A DNA stretch of 64,000 nt from NCBI RefSeq assembly GCF_009695545.1, contig NZ_VUNS01000001.1:186001-250000 (forward strand), in the 5' to 3' direction. A program made the translations under genes and the position numbers. The notes under the pieces are model-generated. The model searched no databases, was not told the origin of the DNA, and saw only the letters and a program-made list of their open reading frames with translations. This document shows positions 9,309 to 17,540 of this stretch, one piece after another (the stretch's first letter is position 1; each line of letters opens with the position of its first letter). The stretch is from Victivallis lenta. GTDB taxonomy: Bacteria > Verrucomicrobiota > Lentisphaeria > Victivallales > Victivallaceae.

Positions 9309-9566
9309 CATATCTCTGGTCAATAAAACCACTGGTACGGCGCCTGGCAGCCTCCGCTGTTTGTCGGGTTGGTAACATTATAGTGGAAGCCGGGGCATTT
9401 GCCGGCTGCATTTAAACCGGAAAAGGTTCGGGAAGTCCCCGCTGCACAATCGGAAACAGTGACGTGCAGGCGCAGACCGGCGAAGCAATCCGTCCTGTCC
9501 GAGTCCCGGCTTGACTCCGGGCCGTTCCGGCGGTATATTCCATATCAGCAACCTGGGAGGTGTTTT
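9309..9566 (+). other. long leader region with possible RNA structure
   Basis: No gene is apparent in this 258-base stretch. It holds several short inverted repeats: AGCCGG/CCGGCT at 9388-9407 and CTGCAC with GTGCAG between about 9450 and 9470. A TATAGT at 9379-9384 could serve as a -10 box but has no clear -35. It ends in a GGGAGG ribosome site at 9555-9560. It could be a structured 5' leader of the next gene. I compared it by eye with a cobalamin riboswitch and could not support that. Confidence 0.3.
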
Positions 9567-10610
9567 ATGAACCGTTCGCTTTTCGCCGCCGCTTTTCTGC
9601 TGCCTGTATTCGGCTTTGCCGCCACGGTGTTCGACCCGGGAGCCGGACCGGTCGCATTGCGGGTCAACCAGTCCGACAACCGGCAGCAGTCGGTGACCGC
9701 GTCCGAAAGTCCCGACGGCCGCCCGATGCTCCATGCGAAGTGGAACTGCGCGGCGGCCAACTATCTCGAATTCAGCCTCAGTCAGCCGGTCGCACTCCCG
9801 GAATTCCGGGACGGGGAGCTTGCGGTGGATGTATTTGTCCCCGACAACGCGGCGATCGGGAAATTCAATCTCCGCGTCACGGATTCGCAGGGAGAAACGC
9901 TCCAGTACCAGCTGCCGAACGACCAGCTCAAGCCCGGCCGGCAGACCATCCGCTGCCGGCTGACGGACACCAACCGGAATTCGTGGGGCGCGCAAAAGAA
10001 CGGTAAAATCGACTTCCCGGCCAGAGTCACCGGCATGTCCATCGACTTCAACCGCAAGGAGGGCGACGGCGAACTCTGGATCGGCAAGGTCGATTTCACG
10101 CCGACCGCGTTCGATGCCGGAGAGCTGCTGGCCGACACCGCAACAGCTCCGGTCATCGTCGGGCAGGCCGCCGCGCGCGGGCAGTCCGCGACCGTGGAGG
10201 AGGCCGGCGGCAGGCAGGCGCTGCGCCTCAACTGGGACGCCGCCAAGGCGCGCTGGCTCGAATTCTCATTCCGGAACCCGCTGCCGCCCATCGACGAATT
10301 CGACTCCGCCCGATTCGATGTCGAGCTGCTGATCCCCGAAAACTTCGAAGGACGGCGCGTCAACCTGCGTCTCGCCGACAAGAGCGGCGAAACCTTCCAG
10401 TTCGCACTGCCGACCGAGGGGCTCACGCCCGGCTGGCACACCGTCCAGCTCCGCATCAGCAAAAGCGGCGCCCCCAACCGGGGCGTGTGGGGCGGCGACC
10501 AGAACCGGCAGCTCGACTTCCCGGTCCGGGTCAGCGGAATCTCCGTCGACTATCCGGCCGGCAGCGGCGCCGGAACCGTCGCACTCGGCACCATCCGCAT
10601 CGCCCGCTGA
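9567..10610 (+). CDS. secreted protein with two tandem beta-sandwich-like repeats
   Basis: 347 residues. A signal peptide (about 1-18, ending FGFAA) is followed by two copies of a domain of about 150 residues (about 22-180 and 185-347). The copies share phrases in the same order: W-x-x-A-x-x-x-x-LEFS, FNLRVTDSQGETLQYQLP versus VNLRLADKSGETFQFALP, KPGRQTIRCRL versus TPGWHTVQLRI, and a closing IDFPARVTGMSIDF versus LDFPVRVSGISVDY. The all-beta, galactose-binding-like character suggests carbohydrate binding, but no named family is clear. The ATG at 9567 has a near-perfect GGGAGG site six bases upstream and starts the signal peptide; a longer in-frame version lacks both. A terminator follows, and the GH2 glycosidase comes next. 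Confidence 0.75.
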   Translation: MNRSLFAAAFLLPVFGFAATVFDPGAGPVALRVNQSDNRQQSVTASESPDGRPMLHAKWNCAAANYLEFSLSQPVALPEFRDGELAVDVFVPDNAAIGKFNLRVTDSQGETLQYQLPNDQLKPGRQTIRCRLTDTNRNSWGAQKNGKIDFPARVTGMSIDFNRKEGDGELWIGKVDFTPTAFDAGELLADTATAPVIVGQAAARGQSATVEEAGGRQALRLNWDAAKARWLEFSFRNPLPPIDEFDSARFDVELLIPENFEGRRVNLRLADKSGETFQFALPTEGLTPGWHTVQLRISKSGAPNRGVWGGDQNRQLDFPVRVSGISVDYPAGSGAGTVALGTIRIAR

Positions 10611-10628
10611 CCTCCGCAGTGCGTCCCC

Positions 10629-10652
10629 GGCGGAAAAACGGTTCCGCCTTTT
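10629..10652 (+). terminator. terminator after the tandem-repeat protein
   Basis: GGCGGAA (10629-10635) pairs with TTCCGCC (10642-10648) and is followed by TTTT. A competing longer stem, CCCCGGCG with CGCCGGGG (10625-10660), encloses it. Confidence 0.7.
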
Positions 10653-10689
10653 CGCCGGGGAGACACAAAATAAGCGATTTTTCCGGAAA

Positions 10690-10723
10690 GGCGCTTGCAT
10701 AAGCGCCGCCCTGTTGATATAAT
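10690..10723 (+). promoter_or_regulatory. promoter and overlapping palindrome for the GH2 gene
   Basis: TTGCAT (10695-10700) and a perfect TATAAT (10718-10723) are 17 bases apart. The -35 box sits inside a palindrome GGCGCTT-GCAT-AAGCGCC (10690-10707), a likely repressor site. Further downstream CTGTT and AACAG form another short inverted repeat near 10746-10761. Confidence 0.65.
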
Positions 10724-10778
10724 TAAAATATCGAAGTTTGGCAACTGTTCCAGTTAACAGGTTAACTCAGGAGGTCGC

Positions 10779-13700
10779 ATGCTGAAATCGCAATTGCTGT
10801 TCGGAGTCTCCCTCGCCGCGCTGGGTGTCGCGGCAACGGAACTCGCCCCGTATGTGCCGGCGCCGCACCAGTTCCAACGGGTGCAGACCGTGCCGGCGGC
10901 GGAAATCGCCGTCACTGCGCCGGACGCGGCAAAAAAGCTGACGGTCGGAGATTTCATCAAGACCCGCTCCCTGAACGGAATCTGGAAATGTTCCGGGCTT
11001 GAAACCTCCGCCCGACCGATTCCGGCCGACGACGGGCTTGACCGGAAGTATGCCGGAACCGCATTCGACGACACGAAGTGGGACGACATCGCCGTACCGC
11101 TCAACTGGTACAAGAAATATCCGAAGAAGCAGACCTCCGAAGAGCCGTACGTCCGCGGCTACTACCGCACCAGTTTCAATCTCACGCCGGAGGAGCTGAA
11201 AAACAGCCGGATCATGCTGAATTTCGACGTGGTCGGCTACGATGCGAAGGTGTTCCTGAACGGCGTCGAAGTCGGAAATCACCACGGCGATTTCACGCCG
11301 TTCAAGCTCGATGTGACCGGAGCGGCGAAAGCCGGGAAGAACGTTCTTGCGGTCCGTGTCTTCTCCGACAACGGCCCGACCTTCGGCGTCCGGGAGAAGA
11401 TCACGCACGTCTACGGATCACAGTGGTCGATCAACAACATCAAGGGCGGCATCTGGCAGGATGTGACGCTCAGCATCGAGCCGGAGCTCCGCATCGACCG
11501 CCTGACGGTCACGCCGGACCTCGCGAAGTCGGGCATCACCGTCGACTGCCGGATCGTGAACCCGACGGAGAACAGCATCAAGGTCGATCTCCTCGGCAAA
11601 GTCGTCTCCGCCATGAAGGGTGAAAGCGGCGCGCCGGTCGGGCAGGCCGCCGAAAACGGTTTCCTCCTGAAGCCCGGCGTCAACGACACCACAATCACGG
11701 TCGGACTCAAAGAGCCGAAGAAGTGGTCCATCGACGCGCCGTATCTGTATCACTTCGTGCTATCGCTCTCCGAGCGGGGGAACATCGTCTCCGCCGCGAG
11801 CGCCCGGTTCGGCTTCCGGGAATTCCATGTCAGAAACAGCAAATTCTATCTGAACGGCGAGGAAATCTACCTCTTCGGCGAGAACATCCCGTCCGTCACC
11901 TACGGCGGTCACGGGCTCTCGACCGCCGAAGAGGAGAAAAAGCTCGAAAAGTACATCCTCGGCTGCCGCAACCTCGGCTACGTCATGCTGCGCAACGCCC
12001 ATATGCCGATCATGCCGAAGGCGCTCGAGGTCGCCGACGAATGCGGCATGATGATGTTCAACGAATGGGGCTGGTGCTTCTCGAACGGAATCGACGCCGA
12101 CGCCTTCCATAAAGTCAATCAGAAGGAACTCGAGGAGTTCTTCCACGCGACGACCAACCATCCGTCGGTCACCATGTGGTCGCTCGGTAACGAGGTCGTG
12201 CACCGCAACGCGCCTCCGGTCGCCCGCGAAATGGACCGGCAGGTCGAACGGATCCGCAGCCTCGACAAGCAGAAACGCCCGATCAGCACCTTCTCGGGGG
12301 CCGGCGGCTGGCGCTCCTACGGGGAGACGAAACTCGACACCGATGTCCGCGACCTGCACACCTATACGGCGCTCTCCTCCCCGTGGACCAAATTGCCGGA
12401 AGAGCTCGCGGAGATCGTCGAGGGCGACCGCCGCATCTACGGCGAAAAGGAGCTGACCCGGCCGCTCGTCGCCTGGGAAAACGTCGGTTTCTCGTGGGGA
12501 ATCTATTCCGACCCGAACTTCAAGCGCGGCGACGTGCGCGAATATGCGAAATATGTCGCCAAACCGACCACCTGGGGCAATCCGAACGGCATCGGCTTCA
12601 CCGGCGTTGCACCGCTCTTCAAGGCGCTCGGTCCGAATTTCAACGCCTGGGCTCAGGCGCACTACGGACGCCGGATCTTCGAGATCTACCGCCTGACTCC
12701 GGACTACACCGGTTTCGCGCCGTGGTTCAGCAACAGCAACCTCAGGGAGGCGACTCTCTGGAACCAGCCGGTCTTCCCGTCGCTGCACACCGAAGCGCTG
12801 ACCTTCCCGCGCAACTTCTTTGCAGATGAAACGACGAAATGGCAGCTTTCGGTCGTCAACTCCGGCAACGACAGTTTCCGGAATCTGGTCTTCGACGTCG
12901 CCATGGTTGCCGAAAAGGACCGGAGCGTGACGCAGGCCGCGTCCTTCAAGATCGGCGATCTCGCCGCCCAATCGCGCCTGACCAGGCCGGTCGAGCTCAA
13001 AATGCCCGCGCTCGCGCCGGGACATTACCAGATGCGCATCACGCTGCGGGACGGCGGCCGGACGGTCGGGCAGAATTATTACGACACCTTCGTGCAGGAT
13101 CCCGGCATCCTGAGCCGCAAGATCGAGACGGCCCGCCCGGTCCGCATCCTCGACACCGGCGCGGCGAAGAACGTCGCGGAGCTCGAAGCGCTGCTGAAGG
13201 CGTACCAGATCCCGTACAAGACCGTCAAATCGGTCGAAGAACTCAAGGAAGCCGCACTGCTCATCGTCCCGCCCGAAATCGCCGAAGAGCAGCTGGTCGC
13301 ACTCGGCAGCTCCGCGGAACTCACGAACTTCATCCGCAACCTCGGCGGAACGCTCCTCGTGCTCGAACAGAAGAACATGAAGAGCCGTCTCCCCGGCAAT
13401 CAGGCGGTGACGATGGTCGGCAACACGTTCGTCGATCTCGTGATTCCGGACCACCCGGTCTTCGCCGGGCTCGACTACCGCAGCTTCGACACCTGGAACA
13501 ATCCGGACAAGGGCTATGTCGTCGCCGGAACCTTCGTGCCGTTCACCCTCAACGCCGTCGCCGCCAAGGGGCCGATGCTCGGCCGCCAGGATGTCGGCAT
13601 GGCGCTGGTCGAGGCGACCGACGGCAAGGGCCGCATCATCCTTTCGCAGCTTGAGGCGACCGCCTGCCGCAAGCTCGACAGTGTCGCGGCGACCTATCTC

Positions 13701-14897
13701 TACAACCTCATCGACTACGCCGCGGGCGCAGATTACTGGAAAGGGGCGCTGCCGCTGGCCGATGCGGTCGACCGCGATTACACGGCGGACAAGGAGAATC
13801 TCGTTTTCATCGACCTCGCCGAAAAAGCGAACGTCCCGTTCAGGGACGAAGTCGACAATGACGGCAAGGGCGGCTGGACCGATCAGGGAACCAACGACTT
13901 CCGCATGATGCCGCTCGGCGTGCAGGAGGCGGCCGGCATCCGTTTCAATATCCTCGATCCCGACAAGAACAACGGCAGGTCCTGCCTCGTGGTGCGCGGT
14001 TCGGAGCGTCAGCATTTCCCGGCCGCGATCCGGGACATCAAGGTCGGGCGCAAGCTTTCGCGGCTCTTCTTCCTGCACACCGCCGCCTGGGGCGGCAAGG
14101 GCAAAGCCGGCGCCTACCGCATCAACTTCGCCGACGGCACGCACCTCGACTACCCGATCGAAGGCAATCAGAACATCGGCGACTGGTGGACCGTCGCCCA
14201 GCTTCCGGCCGCCAAGATCGGCATCCTCCGCAAAAACGCGATGGACCATGAGGTCGGCACGTTCGTGGCCGAGTGGGAAAATCCGAAACCGGATGTCGAG
14301 ATCAAATCGATCGACTTCCTCTCCGCAACGGAGGCGCGCGGCAATGAGATCGACTGGCTGCCTTCCGGCACCCCGATTCCGGTACTGGTCGCCGTCACCG
14401 GCGAAAAGGTCAGCGACAAGCTGCTCGATATCACCGGCAGCCGTTTCGTGCGGGCCGCCGGCCTCATGGAGCACGGCAGCACGGTTCCGGCCGAGGTCAA
14501 AACGGTGAAAACCGGCAGCGGCGTGCAGCTCGACATCAGCTTCAAGGCATCGCCGCCGAAGGAGATCCCGGCGGTCCTGATCAGCTACGACAAGAAGGAT
14601 GCGGCCGCGGATTACCGCTATCTGACCTTCCAGGCGAAAAGCCCGGAAGAGGCAGTCATTCAGGTCGTTCTGCCGCGTGAGGACTGGCAGGCGAGGCTGC
14701 GCGGCGACGTGACGCTCAAGGGCGACAACCGCTGGCACAAGTACCGGCTCATGGTCGGCCGGAACTTCGAAAACGAAAATGGATTTTCGTTCGACAAACA
14801 GCGCGGTGAACTCTTTCTCTACTACCGCTCGCTGCGGGCGCCCGACACGGCGCGGCCGGCGCTGAACTTCGAGATCAAGGACATCACGCTCGAATAG
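10779..14897 (+). CDS. secreted multidomain glycoside hydrolase family 2 protein
   Basis: 1372 residues. A signal peptide (about 1-20) leads into a GH2 sugar-binding jelly roll (about 60-230, with WDDIAVPLNWY and GIWQDVTL), an Ig-like domain (about 235-345) and a TIM barrel (about 346-650). The acid/base is Glu472 in WSLGNE and the likely nucleophile is Glu567 in VAWENVGF. The C-terminal half holds a flavodoxin/GATase-like region (about 785-985, with TLLVLEQ and HPVFAGL) and two or more beta domains (with SRLFFLHTAAW near 1095). It should remove beta-linked sugars from polysaccharides outside the cytoplasm. AGGAGG stands just before the ATG. A second protein of almost identical length and layout is encoded at 36899-41014. 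Which sugar it cuts cannot be told. Confidence 0.88.
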   Translation: MLKSQLLFGVSLAALGVAATELAPYVPAPHQFQRVQTVPAAEIAVTAPDAAKKLTVGDFIKTRSLNGIWKCSGLETSARPIPADDGLDRKYAGTAFDDTKWDDIAVPLNWYKKYPKKQTSEEPYVRGYYRTSFNLTPEELKNSRIMLNFDVVGYDAKVFLNGVEVGNHHGDFTPFKLDVTGAAKAGKNVLAVRVFSDNGPTFGVREKITHVYGSQWSINNIKGGIWQDVTLSIEPELRIDRLTVTPDLAKSGITVDCRIVNPTENSIKVDLLGKVVSAMKGESGAPVGQAAENGFLLKPGVNDTTITVGLKEPKKWSIDAPYLYHFVLSLSERGNIVSAASARFGFREFHVRNSKFYLNGEEIYLFGENIPSVTYGGHGLSTAEEEKKLEKYILGCRNLGYVMLRNAHMPIMPKALEVADECGMMMFNEWGWCFSNGIDADAFHKVNQKELEEFFHATTNHPSVTMWSLGNEVVHRNAPPVAREMDRQVERIRSLDKQKRPISTFSGAGGWRSYGETKLDTDVRDLHTYTALSSPWTKLPEELAEIVEGDRRIYGEKELTRPLVAWENVGFSWGIYSDPNFKRGDVREYAKYVAKPTTWGNPNGIGFTGVAPLFKALGPNFNAWAQAHYGRRIFEIYRLTPDYTGFAPWFSNSNLREATLWNQPVFPSLHTEALTFPRNFFADETTKWQLSVVNSGNDSFRNLVFDVAMVAEKDRSVTQAASFKIGDLAAQSRLTRPVELKMPALAPGHYQMRITLRDGGRTVGQNYYDTFVQDPGILSRKIETARPVRILDTGAAKNVAELEALLKAYQIPYKTVKSVEELKEAALLIVPPEIAEEQLVALGSSAELTNFIRNLGGTLLVLEQKNMKSRLPGNQAVTMVGNTFVDLVIPDHPVFAGLDYRSFDTWNNPDKGYVVAGTFVPFTLNAVAAKGPMLGRQDVGMALVEATDGKGRIILSQLEATACRKLDSVAATYLYNLIDYAAGADYWKGALPLADAVDRDYTADKENLVFIDLAEKANVPFRDEVDNDGKGGWTDQGTNDFRMMPLGVQEAAGIRFNILDPDKNNGRSCLVVRGSERQHFPAAIRDIKVGRKLSRLFFLHTAAWGGKGKAGAYRINFADGTHLDYPIEGNQNIGDWWTVAQLPAAKIGILRKNAMDHEVGTFVAEWENPKPDVEIKSIDFLSATEARGNEIDWLPSGTPIPVLVAVTGEKVSDKLLDITGSRFVRAAGLMEHGSTVPAEVKTVKTGSGVQLDISFKASPPKEIPAVLISYDKKDAAADYRYLTFQAKSPEEAVIQVVLPREDWQARLRGDVTLKGDNRWHKYRLMVGRNFENENGFSFDKQRGELFLYYRSLRAPDTARPALNFEIKDITLE

Positions 14898-14914
14898 ACG
14901 GCATCGGCCGTTCC

Positions 14915-14951
14915 GCCCCCCGTTCCCTTCCGGCGAGCGGGGGGCTTTTTT
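14915..14951 (+). terminator. terminator after the GH2 gene
   Basis: GCCCCCCG (14915-14922) pairs perfectly with CGGGGGGC (14938-14945), followed by six Ts. A further inverted repeat, AGCCGGAAG and CTTCCGGCT, lies at 14959-14993. Confidence 0.92.
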
Positions 14952-14971
14952 CCGTATCAGCCGGAAGGCTT

Positions 14972-15000
14972 TTGCTTTTTCCGTCTTCCGGCTGTATGTT
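14972..15000 (+). promoter_or_regulatory. putative promoter of the HI0933-type flavoprotein gene
   Basis: TTGCTT (14972-14977) and TATGTT (14995-15000) are 17 bases apart, about 32 bases before the ATG. The pair lies across the inverted repeat AGCCGGAAG/CTTCCGGCT, which could be an operator. Confidence 0.45.
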
Positions 15001-15031
15001 ATACCCGTCACAGATCAAAATACGGATTTTC

Positions 15032-16267
15032 ATGCAGCAAACACTCTCCTGCGATTGCCTGGTCGCCGGCGGCGGCCCGGCGGGACTCTCGGCCGCGATC
15101 GCGGCGGCCGAAGCCGGGCGCCGCGTCATCGTCGCCGAATACCTGCCGTCCCCCGGGCGCAAGCTGCTGGCGAGCGGCTCCGGCAAATGCAACCTGACCA
15201 ATGCGCTCCCTCCTGAAGCGCTGGCGAGGCGTTTTTCCGCTCCGTTCCGGTTCGTCCGGCCCGCGCTCTATTCGTATCCGCCCGGAGCGTGGCGGGAGTT
15301 TCTCTCTGCCCGGGGAGTCCCGACCGTCTCGCCGGACGGGTTTCACTATTTCCCGAAATCGATGCGGGCTGCGGATGTGCTCGACGCACTCCTGCGCCGC
15401 TGCCGAACGCTCGGCGTGACGATCCTGCCCGGGACTCCGCTCCGGAAACTCCTGATCCGGGACGGCAAAATCTCCGGCGCGGAATCCGGGCGCGGCCGGG
15501 TCGATTCCCCCCGGCTCATCCTCGCCTGCGGCGGCATGGGGTATCCGCAGCTCGGCGGCCGCGGCAGCGGCTACGAACTCGCGCGCGAAGCCGGACACCG
15601 GATCGTGCCGCCGGTCCCCGCCCTGGTCGGGCTGCGCGCGGCCGAGGGGTGGGCGGCCCGGCTGCCGGGCATTATCCTTCCTGCCGCGACCGTGCGTTTC
15701 GAAAAGAATCCCGCCGGAACGGGAGAACTCATTTTCACCCACAACGGCGTTTCGGGGCCCGCCGTGCTCGATCTCTCCGGCAGCGTCGCCCGGCATCTCG
15801 AAAACGCCGCCGAAGCCGTTCTCGCCTGCAACTGGCAGAGCCGGCCGCCGGAAGCGTACCGCGAACAATTCGCCCTCTGGCAGAAGCAGGACGGAAAGAA
15901 GCAGCTGAAAACCCTGCTCGCCCGCATGCTGCCCGCCGCCTTCGCCGATGCGCTCTGTGAAGCGGCGGAACTGCCGGGCGGCGGCAGTGCCGCACATCTC
16001 CGGGCGGCGCAGCGCGACCGGCTCGTCGCGGCGCTCACGAGCTATCCGCTCCGGATCTCCGGAACCGACGGCTGGAGCAAGGCGATGGCGACCGCAGGCG
16101 GCGTGCCGCCGGAGGAAGTCGATGCGAAAACCCTCTCCAGCCGGTTCTGCGCCGGGCTCTTCTTCGCCGGTGAGATGCTCGACGTCGGCGCGCCCTGCGG
16201 CGGCTACAACATTCAGTGGGCGGTCAGTTCCGGCCGTCTTGCCGGGAGCGCGGCGGCGCGCCTGTAA
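15032..16267 (+). CDS. HI0933/YhiN-family FAD-dependent oxidoreductase
   Basis: 411-residue flavoprotein. A Rossmann dinucleotide motif (GGGPAGLSAAIAAAEAG, about residues 13-29) is followed by the family hallmark PGRKLLASGSGKCNLTN (about 41-57), a second nucleotide-contact strand LILACGGMGYPQLGG, and the C-terminal FAD pocket FFAGEMLDVGAPCGGYN. The family is widespread but its reaction is not firmly known; some members act on membrane or tRNA-linked substrates. The ATG at 15032 is chosen because the dinucleotide motif follows directly; longer in-frame starts would run into the promoter. The ribosome site is weak. Confidence 0.9.
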   Translation: MQQTLSCDCLVAGGGPAGLSAAIAAAEAGRRVIVAEYLPSPGRKLLASGSGKCNLTNALPPEALARRFSAPFRFVRPALYSYPPGAWREFLSARGVPTVSPDGFHYFPKSMRAADVLDALLRRCRTLGVTILPGTPLRKLLIRDGKISGAESGRGRVDSPRLILACGGMGYPQLGGRGSGYELAREAGHRIVPPVPALVGLRAAEGWAARLPGIILPAATVRFEKNPAGTGELIFTHNGVSGPAVLDLSGSVARHLENAAEAVLACNWQSRPPEAYREQFALWQKQDGKKQLKTLLARMLPAAFADALCEAAELPGGGSAAHLRAAQRDRLVAALTSYPLRISGTDGWSKAMATAGGVPPEEVDAKTLSSRFCAGLFFAGEMLDVGAPCGGYNIQWAVSSGRLAGSAAARL

Positions 16268-16279
16268 ATTTCTCCTCAA

Positions 16280-16313
16280 AAGTTGACAAACTCTCCCTGA
16301 GTCAAATCAACTT
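16280..16313 (+). promoter_or_regulatory. inverted repeat with a -35-like box upstream of the coupled pair
   Basis: AAGTTGA (16280-16286) and TCAACTT (16307-16313) face each other, and a TTGACA (16283-16288) overlaps the left arm. No good -10 is placed 17 bases on. A strong AAAGGAGG ribosome site follows. Confidence 0.3.
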
Positions 16314-16328
16314 GAAAGGAGGCTTGCC

Positions 16329-17540
16329 ATGCAGGAAGGCAATCCCGGTTATCCGCGTCTCGAGGCGGGAAGAAACATGGTGGTCGAGAAACTGCCGGGG
16401 GGATTCCGCATCCACTCCCTCTCCCCGGTCGAAACCGGTTACCGCGGTTATTTCACGGTGCGGCCCTACCCGAGCCGTTCCACCGTCAATCCGCAGAAAG
16501 CGGTCCAGATCGTGAACGGCTCGCTGCCGTACGAGGAGTCGGTCACCCGGGACGCCGGTTTCGTCTCCGTCGACCGCCTGCACTGGATCAAGGAGGAGAA
16601 GGGCGGGCCGGGCATCGGCGCCCGGCGGCTCCGGATTCCGGTACCCTGCATGCCGAACCTCGCAGTCCCGGCCGGCCGCTCGCTGGTGTTTCTCCGGATC
16701 ACGGCCCACTCGGGCGGCAATGCGGACCGCCTGAAATTCCCCGATTCCGGTGGCGGAACCGTCTATTTCGTCCACGACTATCAGGTCCTCGACGATGTGC
16801 CGAAACCGAAGGAAGGAGTCATCTACATTCCGCTGGCCGAAGTCGAATGCGACGACGACGGCGGCTGTTCCGTCACGCAGTTGAACTGCGGCGAACCGAA
16901 CGGTGTCATCATGCAGTATTTCGGCAGCGACACGCTCGACCGCGGCGACGATGCCGGCAGTTCGTCCTCCGGTGGGGCAGACTCCTCCTCCGCTTCCGGC
17001 TCCGACTCCACTCCGGGTTCCGAGAGCAGCGGAAGCGGCGATCCGGGATCCGGCTCCGGCAGCGAATCCGCCTCGGCCTCGTCCGGCTCCGGCACGACAG
17101 ATCCCTCTGGCTCCGGCAGCGAATCCGCCTCGGCCTCGTCCGGCTCCGGCACGACAGATCCCTCCGGCTCCGGCACGACAGATTCCTCCGGCTCCGGCAC
17201 GACAGATCCCTCCGGCTCCGGCACGACAGACCCCTCCGGATCCGGCGGCGGAGGTGGCGGCCACTACGATCCCGATCTCTGGTACCTGGTCGCCGACTGC
17301 ACCCGTTATCTCTGTCATGAGTCCATCGGGATACCGAACTACTCCGGTACGGTCAACTATTATATGGCCAAGGGCGACAAAATCAAATTCGAGCCGGAAC
17401 CCTCCCCGCCCACGGCGGGACAGCCCATCGTCGAATGGCACGGAATCGTCATGATCGAAGGGCCGTTCCAGAACCGGCTCGACGTCACGCAGGAGCATAT
17501 CGATGAACTCAACAATCTTCATATAGGTGACGAATGCTGA
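16329..17540 (+). CDS. protein with Ser/Gly-rich tandem repeats, unknown function
   Basis: 403 residues with no signal peptide. The N-terminal globular part (about 1-205) contains GYRGYFTVRPYPSRSTVNPQ and VYFVHDYQVLDD; it may be beta-rich. The middle (about 210-310) is made only of Ser, Gly, Ala, Thr, Asp, Pro and Glu as SGSGTTDP-type repeats. The C-terminus (about 312-403) has HYDPDLWYLVADCTRYLC and an acidic end. The repeat DNA is a direct tandem array and could change length by slippage. The layout of head, flexible linker and tail resembles structural or fibre-like proteins, but I recognise no family. Its stop overlaps the next gene by seven bases, so the two are probably made together. 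Confidence 0.65.
   Translation: MQEGNPGYPRLEAGRNMVVEKLPGGFRIHSLSPVETGYRGYFTVRPYPSRSTVNPQKAVQIVNGSLPYEESVTRDAGFVSVDRLHWIKEEKGGPGIGARRLRIPVPCMPNLAVPAGRSLVFLRITAHSGGNADRLKFPDSGGGTVYFVHDYQVLDDVPKPKEGVIYIPLAEVECDDDGGCSVTQLNCGEPNGVIMQYFGSDTLDRGDDAGSSSSGGADSSSASGSDSTPGSESSGSGDPGSGSGSESASASSGSGTTDPSGSGSESASASSGSGTTDPSGSGTTDSSGSGTTDPSGSGTTDPSGSGGGGGGHYDPDLWYLVADCTRYLCHESIGIPNYSGTVNYYMAKGDKIKFEPEPSPPTAGQPIVEWHGIVMIEGPFQNRLDVTQEHIDELNNLHIGDEC
17052..17237 (+). repeat. in-frame tandem DNA repeats (57-base and 24-base units)
   Basis: Two 57-base units (17052-17108 and 17109-17165) are followed by 24-base units starting GGCTCCGGCACGACAGA at 17142, 17166, 17190 and 17214, differing at one or two positions. 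Unit lengths are multiples of three, so copy-number changes keep the frame. Confidence 0.9.

Noticed and set aside
9361-9540. Cobalamin riboswitch in the leader at 9309-9566
   Set aside because: Some words resemble it (GGGAAGTCC, AACAGTGAC), but the B12-box phrase is missing and the downstream gene is not cobalamin related.
11760-15011. 1083-codon minus-strand frame opposite the GH2 gene
   Set aside because: Antisense shadow of a highly biased gene; no ribosome site and no recognisable domain.
17052-17237. CRISPR array
   Set aside because: The repeats are contiguous, in frame and without spacers, and encode a Ser/Gly linker.
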